DNA from: JAICNG01 sp035249985
GTDB taxonomy: Bacteria > Gemmatimonadota > Gemmatimonadetes > Gemmatimonadales > Gemmatimonadaceae
NCBI GenBank assembly: GCA_035249985.1
Contig: DATFFP010000028.1
Location: 1 to 64,000 of the forward strand
Reading direction: 5' to 3'
Length of the DNA stretch: 64,000 nt
Each line of letters begins with the position of its first letter. The first letter of the stretch is position 1. Position numbers and translations under genes: made by a program. Shown here in pieces: positions 16,221 to 26,100 of this stretch. A model generated the notes under the pieces. It ran no database searches, was not told the DNA's origin, and saw nothing but the letters and a program-made list of their open reading frames with translations.

Positions 16221-17342
16221 ATGCGCGATCACCGCTACGACCTCGGCGTGTCGTCGGCGATCGCGGGCGCCAATGGCGACGCGCGGCACGAGCGCCGCTG
16301 CCTGGTGGTCGACGACGAGCCGCGCCTGCGGCAGGCGCTCGTGCGGCTGATGCAGCTCGATGGCTTCACCTGCTTCGAATGCGGATCGGGCGTCGAGGCG
16401 CTCGAGATTCTGGCGCGCGAGCCGGTGATCCTCATGCTCTCCGATCTGCGGATGCCGAAGATGGACGGTGCGATGCTGCTGCGCGAAGTCCGCGAGCGGT
16501 ATCCGGACATCGCGGTCATCATGATCACCGCCGTCGCGGAGGTCGAGGTCGCGGTCGAGTGTCTCGGCCGAGGCGCGATGGACTACATCGGCAAGCCGTT
16601 CGTCCTCGAGGAGGTTCGCGCGCGAGTGAAACAGGCGCTCGAACGGCGGCGACTGGTGCTCGAGAATCGGCAGTATCACCACTCGCTCGAGGAGCGCGTG
16701 CGTGTTCAGTCGCGACGGCTCGAGGAGCTCTTCATCGCCAGCATCCAGTCGCTCGCCGATGCGCTGGAGCTCAAGGACTCGTACACGCGTGGTCACTCGG
16801 TGCGCGTGAGTCATGTCTCGGGGCTCGTTGCCCGCGAGCTGGGGATCGATGGCGACACGGTGCGCCAGGTGGAGCTTGGCGGTCACCTGCACGACATCGG
16901 AAAGATCGGCGTGCGTGAAGACGTGCTGAACAAGCCGGGCAAGCTGACGGCCGACGAATACGCGCACATCATGACGCACCCGGTGCTCGGCTGGCGGATT
17001 CTCCTGCCACTGCTGAGCGACTCGCCGGTCGCGCTCAACGTGGTGCGATCCCACCACGAGCGCATCGACGGCCGCGGCGTGCCGGATGGCCTCAGCGGCG
17101 ACGGGATCCCTCGTGAGGCGCGGATTGCGTGCGTCGCCGATGCCTTCGATGCGATGATGAGCGGGCGTCCCTACCGGACGGCGCAGCTGACGCTCGAAGA
17201 AGCGCTCGCCGAGCTCCGCCGCCACGCGGGGACGCAGTTCGACCCGGAAGTCGTGGAGGCGTTAGTGGCCGTCGTGCAGCGCGGCGACATCGCGGCCCCG
17301 GTGAGGCATTCGATCGCGGAGCTGGCGGTGGGGAAGGGATAA
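16221..17342 (+). CDS. Response regulator with HD-GYP-type phosphodiesterase domain
   Basis: From ATG 16221 (GGGGAGG 7 bases upstream; ATG 16161 is possible but almost touches the divergent gene) the protein has 373 residues. It opens with a receiver domain (VVDDEPRLRQA, phospho-Asp in SDLRMPKMDG, KPF loop). A short coiled linker leads to an HD-GYP domain with HDIGK and HHERIDGRGVPDGL. HD-GYP enzymes hydrolyse cyclic di-GMP. The GYP triplet reads GVP, so partner binding may differ, but the metal ligands HD and HH are intact. The cognate kinase is not adjacent. Confidence 0.88.
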   Translation: MRDHRYDLGVSSAIAGANGDARHERRCLVVDDEPRLRQALVRLMQLDGFTCFECGSGVEALEILAREPVILMLSDLRMPKMDGAMLLREVRERYPDIAVIMITAVAEVEVAVECLGRGAMDYIGKPFVLEEVRARVKQALERRRLVLENRQYHHSLEERVRVQSRRLEELFIASIQSLADALELKDSYTRGHSVRVSHVSGLVARELGIDGDTVRQVELGGHLHDIGKIGVREDVLNKPGKLTADEYAHIMTHPVLGWRILLPLLSDSPVALNVVRSHHERIDGRGVPDGLSGDGIPREARIACVADAFDAMMSGRPYRTAQLTLEEALAELRRHAGTQFDPEVVEALVAVVQRGDIAAPVRHSIAELAVGKG

Positions 17343-17344
17343 CA

Positions 17345-17483
17345 GGGAGCTGGTGGTCAGGGGTCAGGGGTCAGGGAAGGAAAGGGGCCGCGGCGCTTCG
17401 CGCCTGCGGCCCTCATGATGAGCGCGGCAGCAAAGCTGCCGCGCCTTTCCTTCCCTGATCCCCGACCCCTGACCACCAGCTCC
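17345..17483. repeat. Heptad palindrome, family C, copy 2, between convergent stops
   Basis: Arms of 40 bases (17346-17385 and 17444-17483) with GGTCAGG units pair with only two mismatches. The spacer holds two further hairpins, GGCCGCGGCGC/GCGCCTGCGGCC and GCGCGGCAGC/GCTGCCGCGC. The left arm begins 3 bases after the HD-GYP stop codon, and the right arm runs onto the first base of the MCP stop codon. It therefore fills the whole gap between two convergent genes. Confidence 0.9.
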
Positions 17484-19177
17484 TACAAATCGAACCTCGC
17501 CATCGCTCCCTTCAACCTCGACGCGATGCTCGCCAGGTGCTGGCTCGACTCGGTCACGTGCATCATCGACGAGGTCTGCTCCTCGACGACGGCGCTGACC
17601 TGCTCGGATGTCGAGGCGTTCTGCTCGGCGACGGACGAGATCGCTTCGATCTCACGCGCCAGCGATTCGGCTTCATTCTGCTGCGAGACGGCCGACTCGA
17701 CGATGAGCGCCACGGCGCCACGGCTTCCCTCGATCTCGCGCGCGATCTGCGTGAGCGCGGCAGTCGATGAGCGAATGACCGTCTCACCACTCGCCACGCT
17801 CGTGCTCACATCGGTGATGCGCTCGGCGGTTCGCATCGACGCGTTGCGCATCTCGACCGCGAGCTTGCGGATGGTGTCGAGCGCGCGGGCGCTCTCCCCG
17901 GCGAGCTTGCGTACCTCGTCGGCCACGACGGCGAACCCCTTGCCGTGCTCGCCGGCACGCGCCGCTTCGATCGCCGCGTTGAGCGCGAGGAGATTCGTCT
18001 GCCGAGCGATGCCGGCGATGGTGTCGGTGATCTTTCCGATACGCTGCGATTTCTCGCCAAGCTCGGCGACGGCGGGGACCGCCTCGCGAGTGACGGAGGC
18101 GATCTCGCCCATGCTGCTGAGCGCCTGCTCGGCCGCCTGGGTGGCTCGCCGTGCGCTCGACGCCACGCTGTCGGCGGCGCCCTGCGCGCGTCGCGCATGC
18201 TCCGACACTTTGAGGGCGCGTTCGGCGACGCTGCCCGAGATGTTGACCACGTTCTGAATGTTGCGCGTCTGCATGGACGCCGAGTCGGCGATACTCTGCG
18301 CGGCACTCGCGACTTCCTGCGTCGAGGCCGTCATTTCCTCTGCGCCCGAGGCGAGCTCCTCCGCGGTCGCGGCGACCTCGCTGGCCCCGGCATCCACATC
18401 TCGGAGCAACACGCGCAGTCCCGTCGTCATCGTGCGGAACGCGTCGGCAAGGCGACCGACCTCGTCGGCGGATTTGAACGCCAACTCCTGCCGGAGACTT
18501 CCACGGGCAACCGCTTCGGCGTGTGACGCCACGGCCTCGATGCCGCGTGTGAGGCGACCCGCCGTCCATCCCGCGATCACGATGCCCGACAGCATGATCA
18601 TCAACGGAAGCCACGCGAGATTGCGAATCTGCACCCCGAAGTCGCGCAGGAAGTTGTCGGCGCGCAGCGTGGCGATCACGAACCCGGCGGCGGTGCCATC
18701 AGGCCGGACGATGGGGGCCACGGCGGTGAGGACGCGTCCGCCGCCCCCGTCGAGGTAAATCGGTGTCGTCCCGCCCTTGTTGTGGCCGAGTGAGTCGGCG
18801 AGACCCTCGGGCGCGTCGAGCAATTGGCTGTACTGCGGCTGCCCCGCTTTCCACTGCGAGTGGACCAGATAGCGATACCGCGCCTGCTGCCGCCGGACGA
18901 TGGCCAGACCGTTGGTGAGCTCGGCGAGATTTCCGCCGTTGGTGAGCCACAGGCGCGCGAGCGTGCGCTGCGCGAACACGAACGCCGCCCCGGTGCGACC
19001 GTCGGGGCGCGCGATGACGTCAATCGAGTCGGAGGGGATGGCCACCGCCGCGCTGCGCGCAATGGCCGACAGCCGCATCGCGTTCAGGGCCGTGAGCCGC
19101 TCGCGTCCCGCGAAGTAGATGGGCGTGAGGACGAGCACCAGCGTCGCCATGACGGCGGCCGCGGTGAGCGCGACCAT
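17483..19177 (-). CDS. Methyl-accepting chemotaxis protein with periplasmic sensor domain
   Basis: A 564-residue receptor. A first membrane segment spans about 3-23. A periplasmic domain of about 160 residues follows, with GGGRVLTAVAPIVRPDG late in it, resembling a single-CACHE fold. The second membrane segment is about 190-210, then HAMP and the MCP signalling domain with its tip ARQTNLLALNAAIEAARAG and KGFAVVADEVRKLA. The ligand is unknown. No start codon lies in frame upstream before a stop, so ATG 19177 is used although residues just before it (an Arg/Lys-rich stretch) would suit a receptor N-terminus. It is convergent with the HD-GYP gene. The 209-base gap to glmM shows no recognisable feature. 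Confidence 0.9.
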   Translation of the reverse strand: MVALTAAAVMATLVLVLTPIYFAGRERLTALNAMRLSAIARSAAVAIPSDSIDVIARPDGRTGAAFVFAQRTLARLWLTNGGNLAELTNGLAIVRRQQARYRYLVHSQWKAGQPQYSQLLDAPEGLADSLGHNKGGTTPIYLDGGGGRVLTAVAPIVRPDGTAAGFVIATLRADNFLRDFGVQIRNLAWLPLMIMLSGIVIAGWTAGRLTRGIEAVASHAEAVARGSLRQELAFKSADEVGRLADAFRTMTTGLRVLLRDVDAGASEVAATAEELASGAEEMTASTQEVASAAQSIADSASMQTRNIQNVVNISGSVAERALKVSEHARRAQGAADSVASSARRATQAAEQALSSMGEIASVTREAVPAVAELGEKSQRIGKITDTIAGIARQTNLLALNAAIEAARAGEHGKGFAVVADEVRKLAGESARALDTIRKLAVEMRNASMRTAERITDVSTSVASGETVIRSSTAALTQIAREIEGSRGAVALIVESAVSQQNEAESLAREIEAISSVAEQNASTSEQVSAVVEEQTSSMMHVTESSQHLASIASRLKGAMARFDL

Positions 19178-19386
19178 TTTGCGGCGAAATGGCTGCCGCG
19201 ATGCCCACGAGCTGAACGACCAGGACAGGGGGAGCCTCCGGGACGGTCGCCATCAAAGTGGCGCACCAGGGAAAACGACATGCTGCCGGCACTCATAGAA
19301 CGCTCCGCCAGTCCCACACGTAACGCGCGCTTGGTGAGTGACATCGCCCTCGGTAGCTTTCGCGCCGACTGAACCGGGAGAGGCGC

Positions 19387-20760
19387 GTGTACGAAGGGCT
19401 GATGATCAGCGTGTCCGGCGTACGCGGACGCGTGGGGGAGGCGCTCACGCCGGAGGTGGTCGCGCGATTCGCGGCCGGGTTCGGCGCGTGGGCGGCCGGC
19501 CGCGCACAGACGCGCGCGATCGTCGTCGGCCGCGACTCGCGAGTGTCCGGGCCCATGTTTCACCGCGCCGTCGTTTCAGCGCTTCAGTCCGTTGGGTGCG
19601 AGGTGGTCGACATCGGCCTGACCACCACACCCACCTGCCAGCTTGCCGTCGAGCATCATCACGCGGCCGGCGGGCTCATGATTTCCGCGAGCCACAATCC
19701 CGTCGAGTGGAACGCCCTCAAGTTCGTCGGTCCGAGCGGCGCCTTTCTCGAGGCGCACGAAGGGGCCGAGATGCGCCGGGTCGTCGACGGGAATATCCCT
19801 CGCGCTTCATGGGACCGCCTTGGAGCGGTCACCGAGGATCGCGACGCCATCGAGCGGCACATCCAACAGGTGCTGAGGATTCCGTTCGTCGACGTCGCCG
19901 GAATCCGGAAGCGCCGGTTCAAGGTCGCCCTCGACTGCGTTCGCGGAGCCGGCGGGCGCATCATCCCGCAGCTTCTCGGTCACTTCGGATGCGAGGTAAC
20001 GGCGATCCATTTGGAGCCCGATGGCCGTTTTCCGCGGTCGCCGGAGCCAGTAGCCGAAAATCTGCATGAATTGGAACGGCTCGTGCTTCAGAGCGGGGCC
20101 GACGTTGGCATGGCGGTCGATCCGGACGTGGATCGGCTGGCTCTGGTGTCGGAGAAAGGGGTGGCGGTGGGCGAGGACTATACGCTCGCACTCGCCGCTC
20201 GTGTCGTTTTGCGACATCGGACGGGTCCTGTTGTGGCGAACCTGTCGACGAGCTTGATCCTCGACGACATGGTCAAGGAGGCCGGATCGAAGGTGATCCG
20301 GGCGCCTGTGGGCGAGGTGAACGTCGCGGTGCGCATGCGCGAGGAGCGGGCGCCCGTTGGCGGTGAGGGGAATGGCGGCGTGATTCTCCCCGAGCTGCAC
20401 CTCGGCCGCGACGCGCCGGTCGGTGTCGCGCTCATCCTTCAGTTGTTGTTGGAGGACGACACGCCGTTGTCGGCGATCGTAGGCCGCTTCCCCCGGTACT
20501 CGATCGTCAAGGACAAGATGGACCGCCCGAATGTGTCGCTCGAGGCGGTGTATCAAGCGCTTCGGAAGGAGTTCGCCGATGCGACGGCCGACCTGCAGGA
20601 CGGGTTACGGCTGTCGTGGCCGGACCGGTGGGTGCACGTGAGACCCTCGGGGACGGAGCCGATCGTGCGGGTGATCGCCGAAGCGAGAACGGAGGAGGCG
20701 GCGCGTGAGCTGGTGAGTCGCGCCTGGGCGCCGATCAAGGCGCTGAGACAGAGCGGGTAA
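19387..20760 (+). CDS. glmM: Phosphoglucosamine mutase (GlmM-type phosphohexomutase)
   Basis: A 457-residue alpha-D-phosphohexomutase that interconverts glucosamine-6-P and glucosamine-1-P for peptidoglycan and LPS precursors. The catalytic serine lies in SASHNPVEWNALKF, the metal site is DPDVDRLALV, the sugar loop GGEGNGG, and the phosphate-binding loop RPSGTEPIVRV. The SASHNPxEWNALK form is the archaeal/GlmM-like variant rather than the E. coli one. The GTG start at 19387 follows GGGAGAGG. glmS comes 25 bases later, which supports the GlmM assignment over phosphomannomutase. Confidence 0.88.
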   Translation: MYEGLMISVSGVRGRVGEALTPEVVARFAAGFGAWAAGRAQTRAIVVGRDSRVSGPMFHRAVVSALQSVGCEVVDIGLTTTPTCQLAVEHHHAAGGLMISASHNPVEWNALKFVGPSGAFLEAHEGAEMRRVVDGNIPRASWDRLGAVTEDRDAIERHIQQVLRIPFVDVAGIRKRRFKVALDCVRGAGGRIIPQLLGHFGCEVTAIHLEPDGRFPRSPEPVAENLHELERLVLQSGADVGMAVDPDVDRLALVSEKGVAVGEDYTLALAARVVLRHRTGPVVANLSTSLILDDMVKEAGSKVIRAPVGEVNVAVRMREERAPVGGEGNGGVILPELHLGRDAPVGVALILQLLLEDDTPLSAIVGRFPRYSIVKDKMDRPNVSLEAVYQALRKEFADATADLQDGLRLSWPDRWVHVRPSGTEPIVRVIAEARTEEAARELVSRAWAPIKALRQSG

Positions 20761-20785
20761 CCCTGGATCCTGGAACGTACGCACC

Positions 20786-22615
<1,830 letters not shown>

Positions 22616-22638
22616 GGCTCCGGCAGGGCGGTAGCAAC

Positions 22639-22733
22639 GGCATAACCACTGAGGCACAGAGAACACGGAGAACGGCGAACTGCCAACAGCAGTTCGCCGT
22701 TCTCCGTGTTCTCTGTGCCTCGGTGGTTATGCC
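22639..22733. repeat. Long hairpin, family G (44-bp arms)
   Basis: Arms 22639-22682 and 22690-22733 pair over 44 bases with one mismatch and a 7-base loop. Each arm carries about three loose 9-base units of the type CACNGAGAA, followed by GGCGAACTG. It starts 23 bases after the glmS stop. It is the most perfect hairpin in the window and would fold tightly in RNA. The rest of the 191-base gap shows nothing else. Confidence 0.85.
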
Positions 22734-22806
22734 TGTTGGCTCCGATCAACCGAAACGCTACTTTTCGCGCGAGGCGTTCTGGCGGACTCTCCTGGGGCGA
22801 AACCCA

Positions 22807-23256
22807 TTGCGCGCGCTGATTCAACGAGTATCACGCGCCGAAGTGCGTGTGCGTGAGAGTGAAGGCGCGCGCACCACGGGGCGCATCGATACCGGGTTCC
22901 TCCTGCTGGTGGGCTTCACGCACGACGACGACGACGCGCGGCTCTCGTGGATGGCGGACAAGGTCATCGGGTTGCGCGTCTTCGGCGACCAGGAAGGGAA
23001 GATGAACCTCGCCCTCAGTGAGGTCGGCGGTGCGCTCCTCGTCGTCTCGCAGTTCACGCTCTACGGGGACGCGGAAAAGGGACGTCGCCCCAGCTTCATC
23101 AGCGCGGCACGACCCGAGGCCGCGGAGCGCTTGTATGAGCGATTCATGGGCATGCTCACCGAGCGCGGCGCCCGCGTCGAGCGGGGCGAATTCGGCGCGA
23201 TGATGGATGTCGAGCTGGTCAACGATGGACCGGTGACGCTGTGGCTGGAGCGGTAA
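22807..23256 (+). CDS. dtd: D-aminoacyl-tRNA deacylase
   Basis: This 149-residue enzyme recycles D-aminoacyl-tRNA (and Gly-tRNA-Ala). The start is TTG 22807 because the family begins with (M)RALIQRVSRAEV. The longer open frame would include sequence encoded by the upstream hairpin. The active-site motif SQFTLYGD and the cross-subunit Gly-Pro motif NDGPVTLWLE are present, as is KGRRPSF. Length is typical for DTD. The 3' end overlaps maf by 16 bases. Confidence 0.9.
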   Translation: MRALIQRVSRAEVRVRESEGARTTGRIDTGFLLLVGFTHDDDDARLSWMADKVIGLRVFGDQEGKMNLALSEVGGALLVVSQFTLYGDAEKGRRPSFISAARPEAAERLYERFMGMLTERGARVERGEFGAMMDVELVNDGPVTLWLER

Positions 23257-23846
23257 TCCCTCGCGTCCTTCTCGCCTCGTCGTCGCCCAGGCGGCGCGAG
23301 CTGCTGACCATGATCGGGATCGCGCACGAGGTCATTCCAGCGGATATCGACGAGGCGTATCTGCCGGGCGAAGCGCCCCTCTCACACGCCGAGCGCCTCG
23401 CGCGCGCGAAGGCGGACACGATAGCACGCGTGGCGCCCGATGCGGTGGTCATCGGAGCCGACACGATCGTCGTCATCGATGGTCAAGTGCTCGGCAAGCC
23501 GCGTGACGTCGCGCACGCCGCGACCATGCTCCGCCAGCTGAGTGGTCGCACGCACGAGGTGTTCACCGCCGTCGCGGTCGCCCGCGGACCGCGAATCGAC
23601 TCGGCCGTCGAGGTCGTGTCGGTCACCTTTCGCGAGCTGCGCGACGAGGAGATCAGCGCGTACATCTCCACACGCGAGCCGATGGACAAAGCCGGCGCGT
23701 ACGGCATTCAGGGGTATGGAGCGACGATCGTCGAGCGCATTGACGGCGACTTCTTCGCGGTGATGGGACTCTCACTCGTGCGGCTCGTGACGCTGCTCGA
23801 GCAACACGGTGTGAGGTACGACTTCCGGGGCGTGCGCCTCCAGTGA
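23241..23846 (+). CDS. maf: Maf-family nucleoside triphosphate pyrophosphatase
   Basis: A 201-residue protein of the Maf family, which hydrolyses dTTP/UTP or modified NTPs and in some bacteria affects septum formation. The N-terminal LLASSSPRRRELL, the acidic GADTIVV, KPRD, the GRTHEVFTAVAV segment and DKAGAYGIQGYGA are all family hallmarks. GTG 23241 lies inside dtd, so translation is probably coupled. The substrate type (YhdE or YceF) cannot be told here. Confidence 0.9.
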   Translation: MAGAVIPRVLLASSSPRRRELLTMIGIAHEVIPADIDEAYLPGEAPLSHAERLARAKADTIARVAPDAVVIGADTIVVIDGQVLGKPRDVAHAATMLRQLSGRTHEVFTAVAVARGPRIDSAVEVVSVTFRELRDEEISAYISTREPMDKAGAYGIQGYGATIVERIDGDFFAVMGLSLVRLVTLLEQHGVRYDFRGVRLQ

Positions 23847-24982
23847 GCACGCCACGCGCGCTCAAGGAGCTCGAGCGCAAGACAAAGGGCGTCCTGCTGC
23901 GGCTGCTCGGTCTTGTGCTGGCGGGCGTTCGACGGCGCGCCGTGCCCGATTGGTCCTCCGGCACACCACGCGTGCTGTTCATCCGCCACGACGGGATTGG
24001 CGACGTGTTGATGTCGACACCGCTGCTGCGCGCGATCGCGCGGGCTCGACCCAACGTCGCGATCGATGTGCTGACCTTTCCCGGCCCGGCCGAGGCTCTG
24101 CGCGGTCTTCCGTTCCTGCGGAACGTGTACGCGTTCTCTCCTGGGCGACGCCTGACGTATCCCCGCGAGATGATCACCCGAGTCCGGCGCGAACGGTACG
24201 ACGCCATCATCGATGGGACGGTGCGGCGCTTCGTCGACGGAAAGGAGTTCGGCGGACGTGTGAAGGCGGCGATGGTGCTCCTGCTGCTCGCATCACGTGC
24301 GCGACACCGCATCGGCATGGCGGGACGGGAGAACGACTTCGTCTACACCATTCCCGTTCGGGCATCGAACGAGCGCGCCCATCACAGTCGCTACACGGCG
24401 TCGCTTGGGCTGCCCTTCGGAGTCGACCCCTCGACGATGGATCCCCAACCCGCGGTCGCGCTGACGGCCGAAGAGCTGGACGAGGGTGAGCGTGCGTGGG
24501 CCCCAGCGGGCGGCGACGCTCCTCGGCTGCTCGTGAACATCTCGTCACTCAACGACTGCCGACGGTGGGATGACGGAGCGTACGCGACGGCGCTGCGCGC
24601 GGTCCGGCGACAGCGCCCCGACGTGCGCATTGGCATCATCGGTGGACCGGGCGATGAAGTGCGAGCCACGGCGCTGGCACGAAGCGTCGGCGCGATCGCG
24701 ATGGTTCCACCGCTCCGGGTCGCGTTCGCCACGGTCGCGAAGGCGAGCGTCCTGCTCACGCCCGACACGAGCATGGGACACGCCGCCGCCGCATTGGGGA
24801 CGCCCGTCGTCGTGATGCTTCCGACCGGCCACGAGCCGCTCGTCCCGGCGGGTGTCGAAGGCATTCACTTGTTCGGCGAGGGCGGGCAGATCCGATCGCT
24901 TCCGGCCGAGCGGGTTGAACGCGCGGTGCTCGAGATGCTGACGCGAGTGACGCGACTCTCCTCCGCCTCGACCGCCCGGTGA
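23843..24982 (+). CDS. GT9 heptosyltransferase-like glycosyltransferase (1 of 5)
   Basis: A 379-residue GT-B enzyme of family GT9 (ADP-heptose:LPS heptosyltransferase type). The N-terminal domain has VLFIRHDGIGDVLMSTPLLR. The C-terminal donor site is LTPDTSMGHAAAALG. The first 40 residues are a basic helix (LKELERKTKGVLLRLL) that probably sits on the inner membrane. It starts with GTG overlapping maf by 4 bases. The next gene is a clear paralogue, including this N-terminal helix, pointing to a tandem duplication. Its exact acceptor on the LPS core cannot be predicted. Confidence 0.85.
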   Translation: MSTPRALKELERKTKGVLLRLLGLVLAGVRRRAVPDWSSGTPRVLFIRHDGIGDVLMSTPLLRAIARARPNVAIDVLTFPGPAEALRGLPFLRNVYAFSPGRRLTYPREMITRVRRERYDAIIDGTVRRFVDGKEFGGRVKAAMVLLLLASRARHRIGMAGRENDFVYTIPVRASNERAHHSRYTASLGLPFGVDPSTMDPQPAVALTAEELDEGERAWAPAGGDAPRLLVNISSLNDCRRWDDGAYATALRAVRRQRPDVRIGIIGGPGDEVRATALARSVGAIAMVPPLRVAFATVAKASVLLTPDTSMGHAAAALGTPVVVMLPTGHEPLVPAGVEGIHLFGEGGQIRSLPAERVERAVLEMLTRVTRLSSASTAR

Positions 24983-26100
24983 CACCACCGGGTGTGAAGC
25001 GCGCGCTGAAGCAGCTCGAGCGTGCGTGGAAGCGCGTCGTATTCCGCGCGCTCGGGGCTTTGCTTCCCGGGCGTCGCGCCCCCCAGCCTCCGAAGTGGGA
25101 CGACCGCCCGCACCGCGTGCTCTACCTGCGCTACGACCGCATCGGCGACATGATCATGGCGACGCCGCTCATCCGGGCGATCGCGCGCGCCCACCCGACA
25201 ATCCATCTCGACGTCCTCGCGTCGCGATCCAACGCGGTGGTGCTGTCGGCCAATCCCCACGTGCGGCGAGTCATGATCTTCGATCGCAAGCGTCTCGCAT
25301 CGTTCGTGCGAACGGCGCGTGCGCTGCGGCGCGAACGGTACGACGCGGTCATCGACGGCATGGTGCTTCAGCCGTCGGTGACGATGCTCATGCTCATGCT
25401 GGCGACGGGTGCTCGCTACCGCATTGGCATCGGCGGTCGGGCGAACGACTTCATCTACACGCTTCCGGTTCGCGCGGCCCCAGCGGACGCGCACCAGATT
25501 CTGCAGTCGGCCGCGACTGCGACCCCCTTCGGGGTCGATGTGCGGCGAACGGACTGGCGCCCCGAGCTGTTCATTGAGGCCGACGAGCGCGCACGGGCCG
25601 AGGAGGCCTGGCGCGCGGCTGGAGCTCGTCGTCCGCGCATCCTCGTGAACATCGCGGCGGGCGAGGCGCGGCGGCGCTGGCCCTCCAGTCGAGTCGTCGC
25701 CGCCATCCGCGCCGCGCTCCACGTGTCTCCAGGGAGTGTCGTGCTGGTGATGGCGCCGCCTGACGAGCTCGAGGAGGCCGGGCGGATTGCGCGCGACGCC
25801 GGTGCTCGCGCCATCGTGCCTGGATTGCGGGACGCTTTCGCGCTCGTGGCAACGGCCGACGTCGTATTCACGCCGGACACCAGTATCGCGCACGCCGCGT
25901 CAGCGTTCACGAAGCCCTCGGTGGTGATGATGATCGGAGGCTCGGCGATCTTCGAGCCCTATGAGACACCGGGACGGTTCGTGTATAGCCCGGGCCCGAC
26001 GCTGGAGTCTCTCGAGGCTCAGCCCGTCATCGATGCGCTGGTGCCGGTGGTCCAAGCCGCGTCAGGAGATCGAGCTCGGCAAGCATCGACGCCGCACTAA
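24979..26100 (+). CDS. GT9 heptosyltransferase-like glycosyltransferase (2 of 5)
   Basis: This 373-residue GT9 protein is a paralogue of the preceding gene. The shared features are LKQLERAWKRVVFRALG at the start, VLYLRYDRIGDMIMATPLIR, then FTPDTSIAHAASAF near the C-terminus. It begins with GTG overlapping its neighbour as GTGA. The last 74 bases overlap, tail to tail, the end of a GT9 gene on the other strand; both ends look like genuine protein. Likely role: adding a heptose or related sugar to the LPS core. Confidence 0.85.
   Translation: MTPPGVKRALKQLERAWKRVVFRALGALLPGRRAPQPPKWDDRPHRVLYLRYDRIGDMIMATPLIRAIARAHPTIHLDVLASRSNAVVLSANPHVRRVMIFDRKRLASFVRTARALRRERYDAVIDGMVLQPSVTMLMLMLATGARYRIGIGGRANDFIYTLPVRAAPADAHQILQSAATATPFGVDVRRTDWRPELFIEADERARAEEAWRAAGARRPRILVNIAAGEARRRWPSSRVVAAIRAALHVSPGSVVLVMAPPDELEEAGRIARDAGARAIVPGLRDAFALVATADVVFTPDTSIAHAASAFTKPSVVMMIGGSAIFEPYETPGRFVYSPGPTLESLEAQPVIDALVPVVQAASGDRARQASTPH

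Noticed and set aside
20761..20785. glmS ribozyme/riboswitch before glmS
   Set aside because: Only 25 bases separate glmM from glmS, too few for the ribozyme, and no core sequence is seen.
22723..22806. A longer dtd starting at ATG 22729 or earlier
   Set aside because: The extra residues are encoded by the family G hairpin and spacer. The family starts at RALIQRVSRAEV, matched by TTG 22807.
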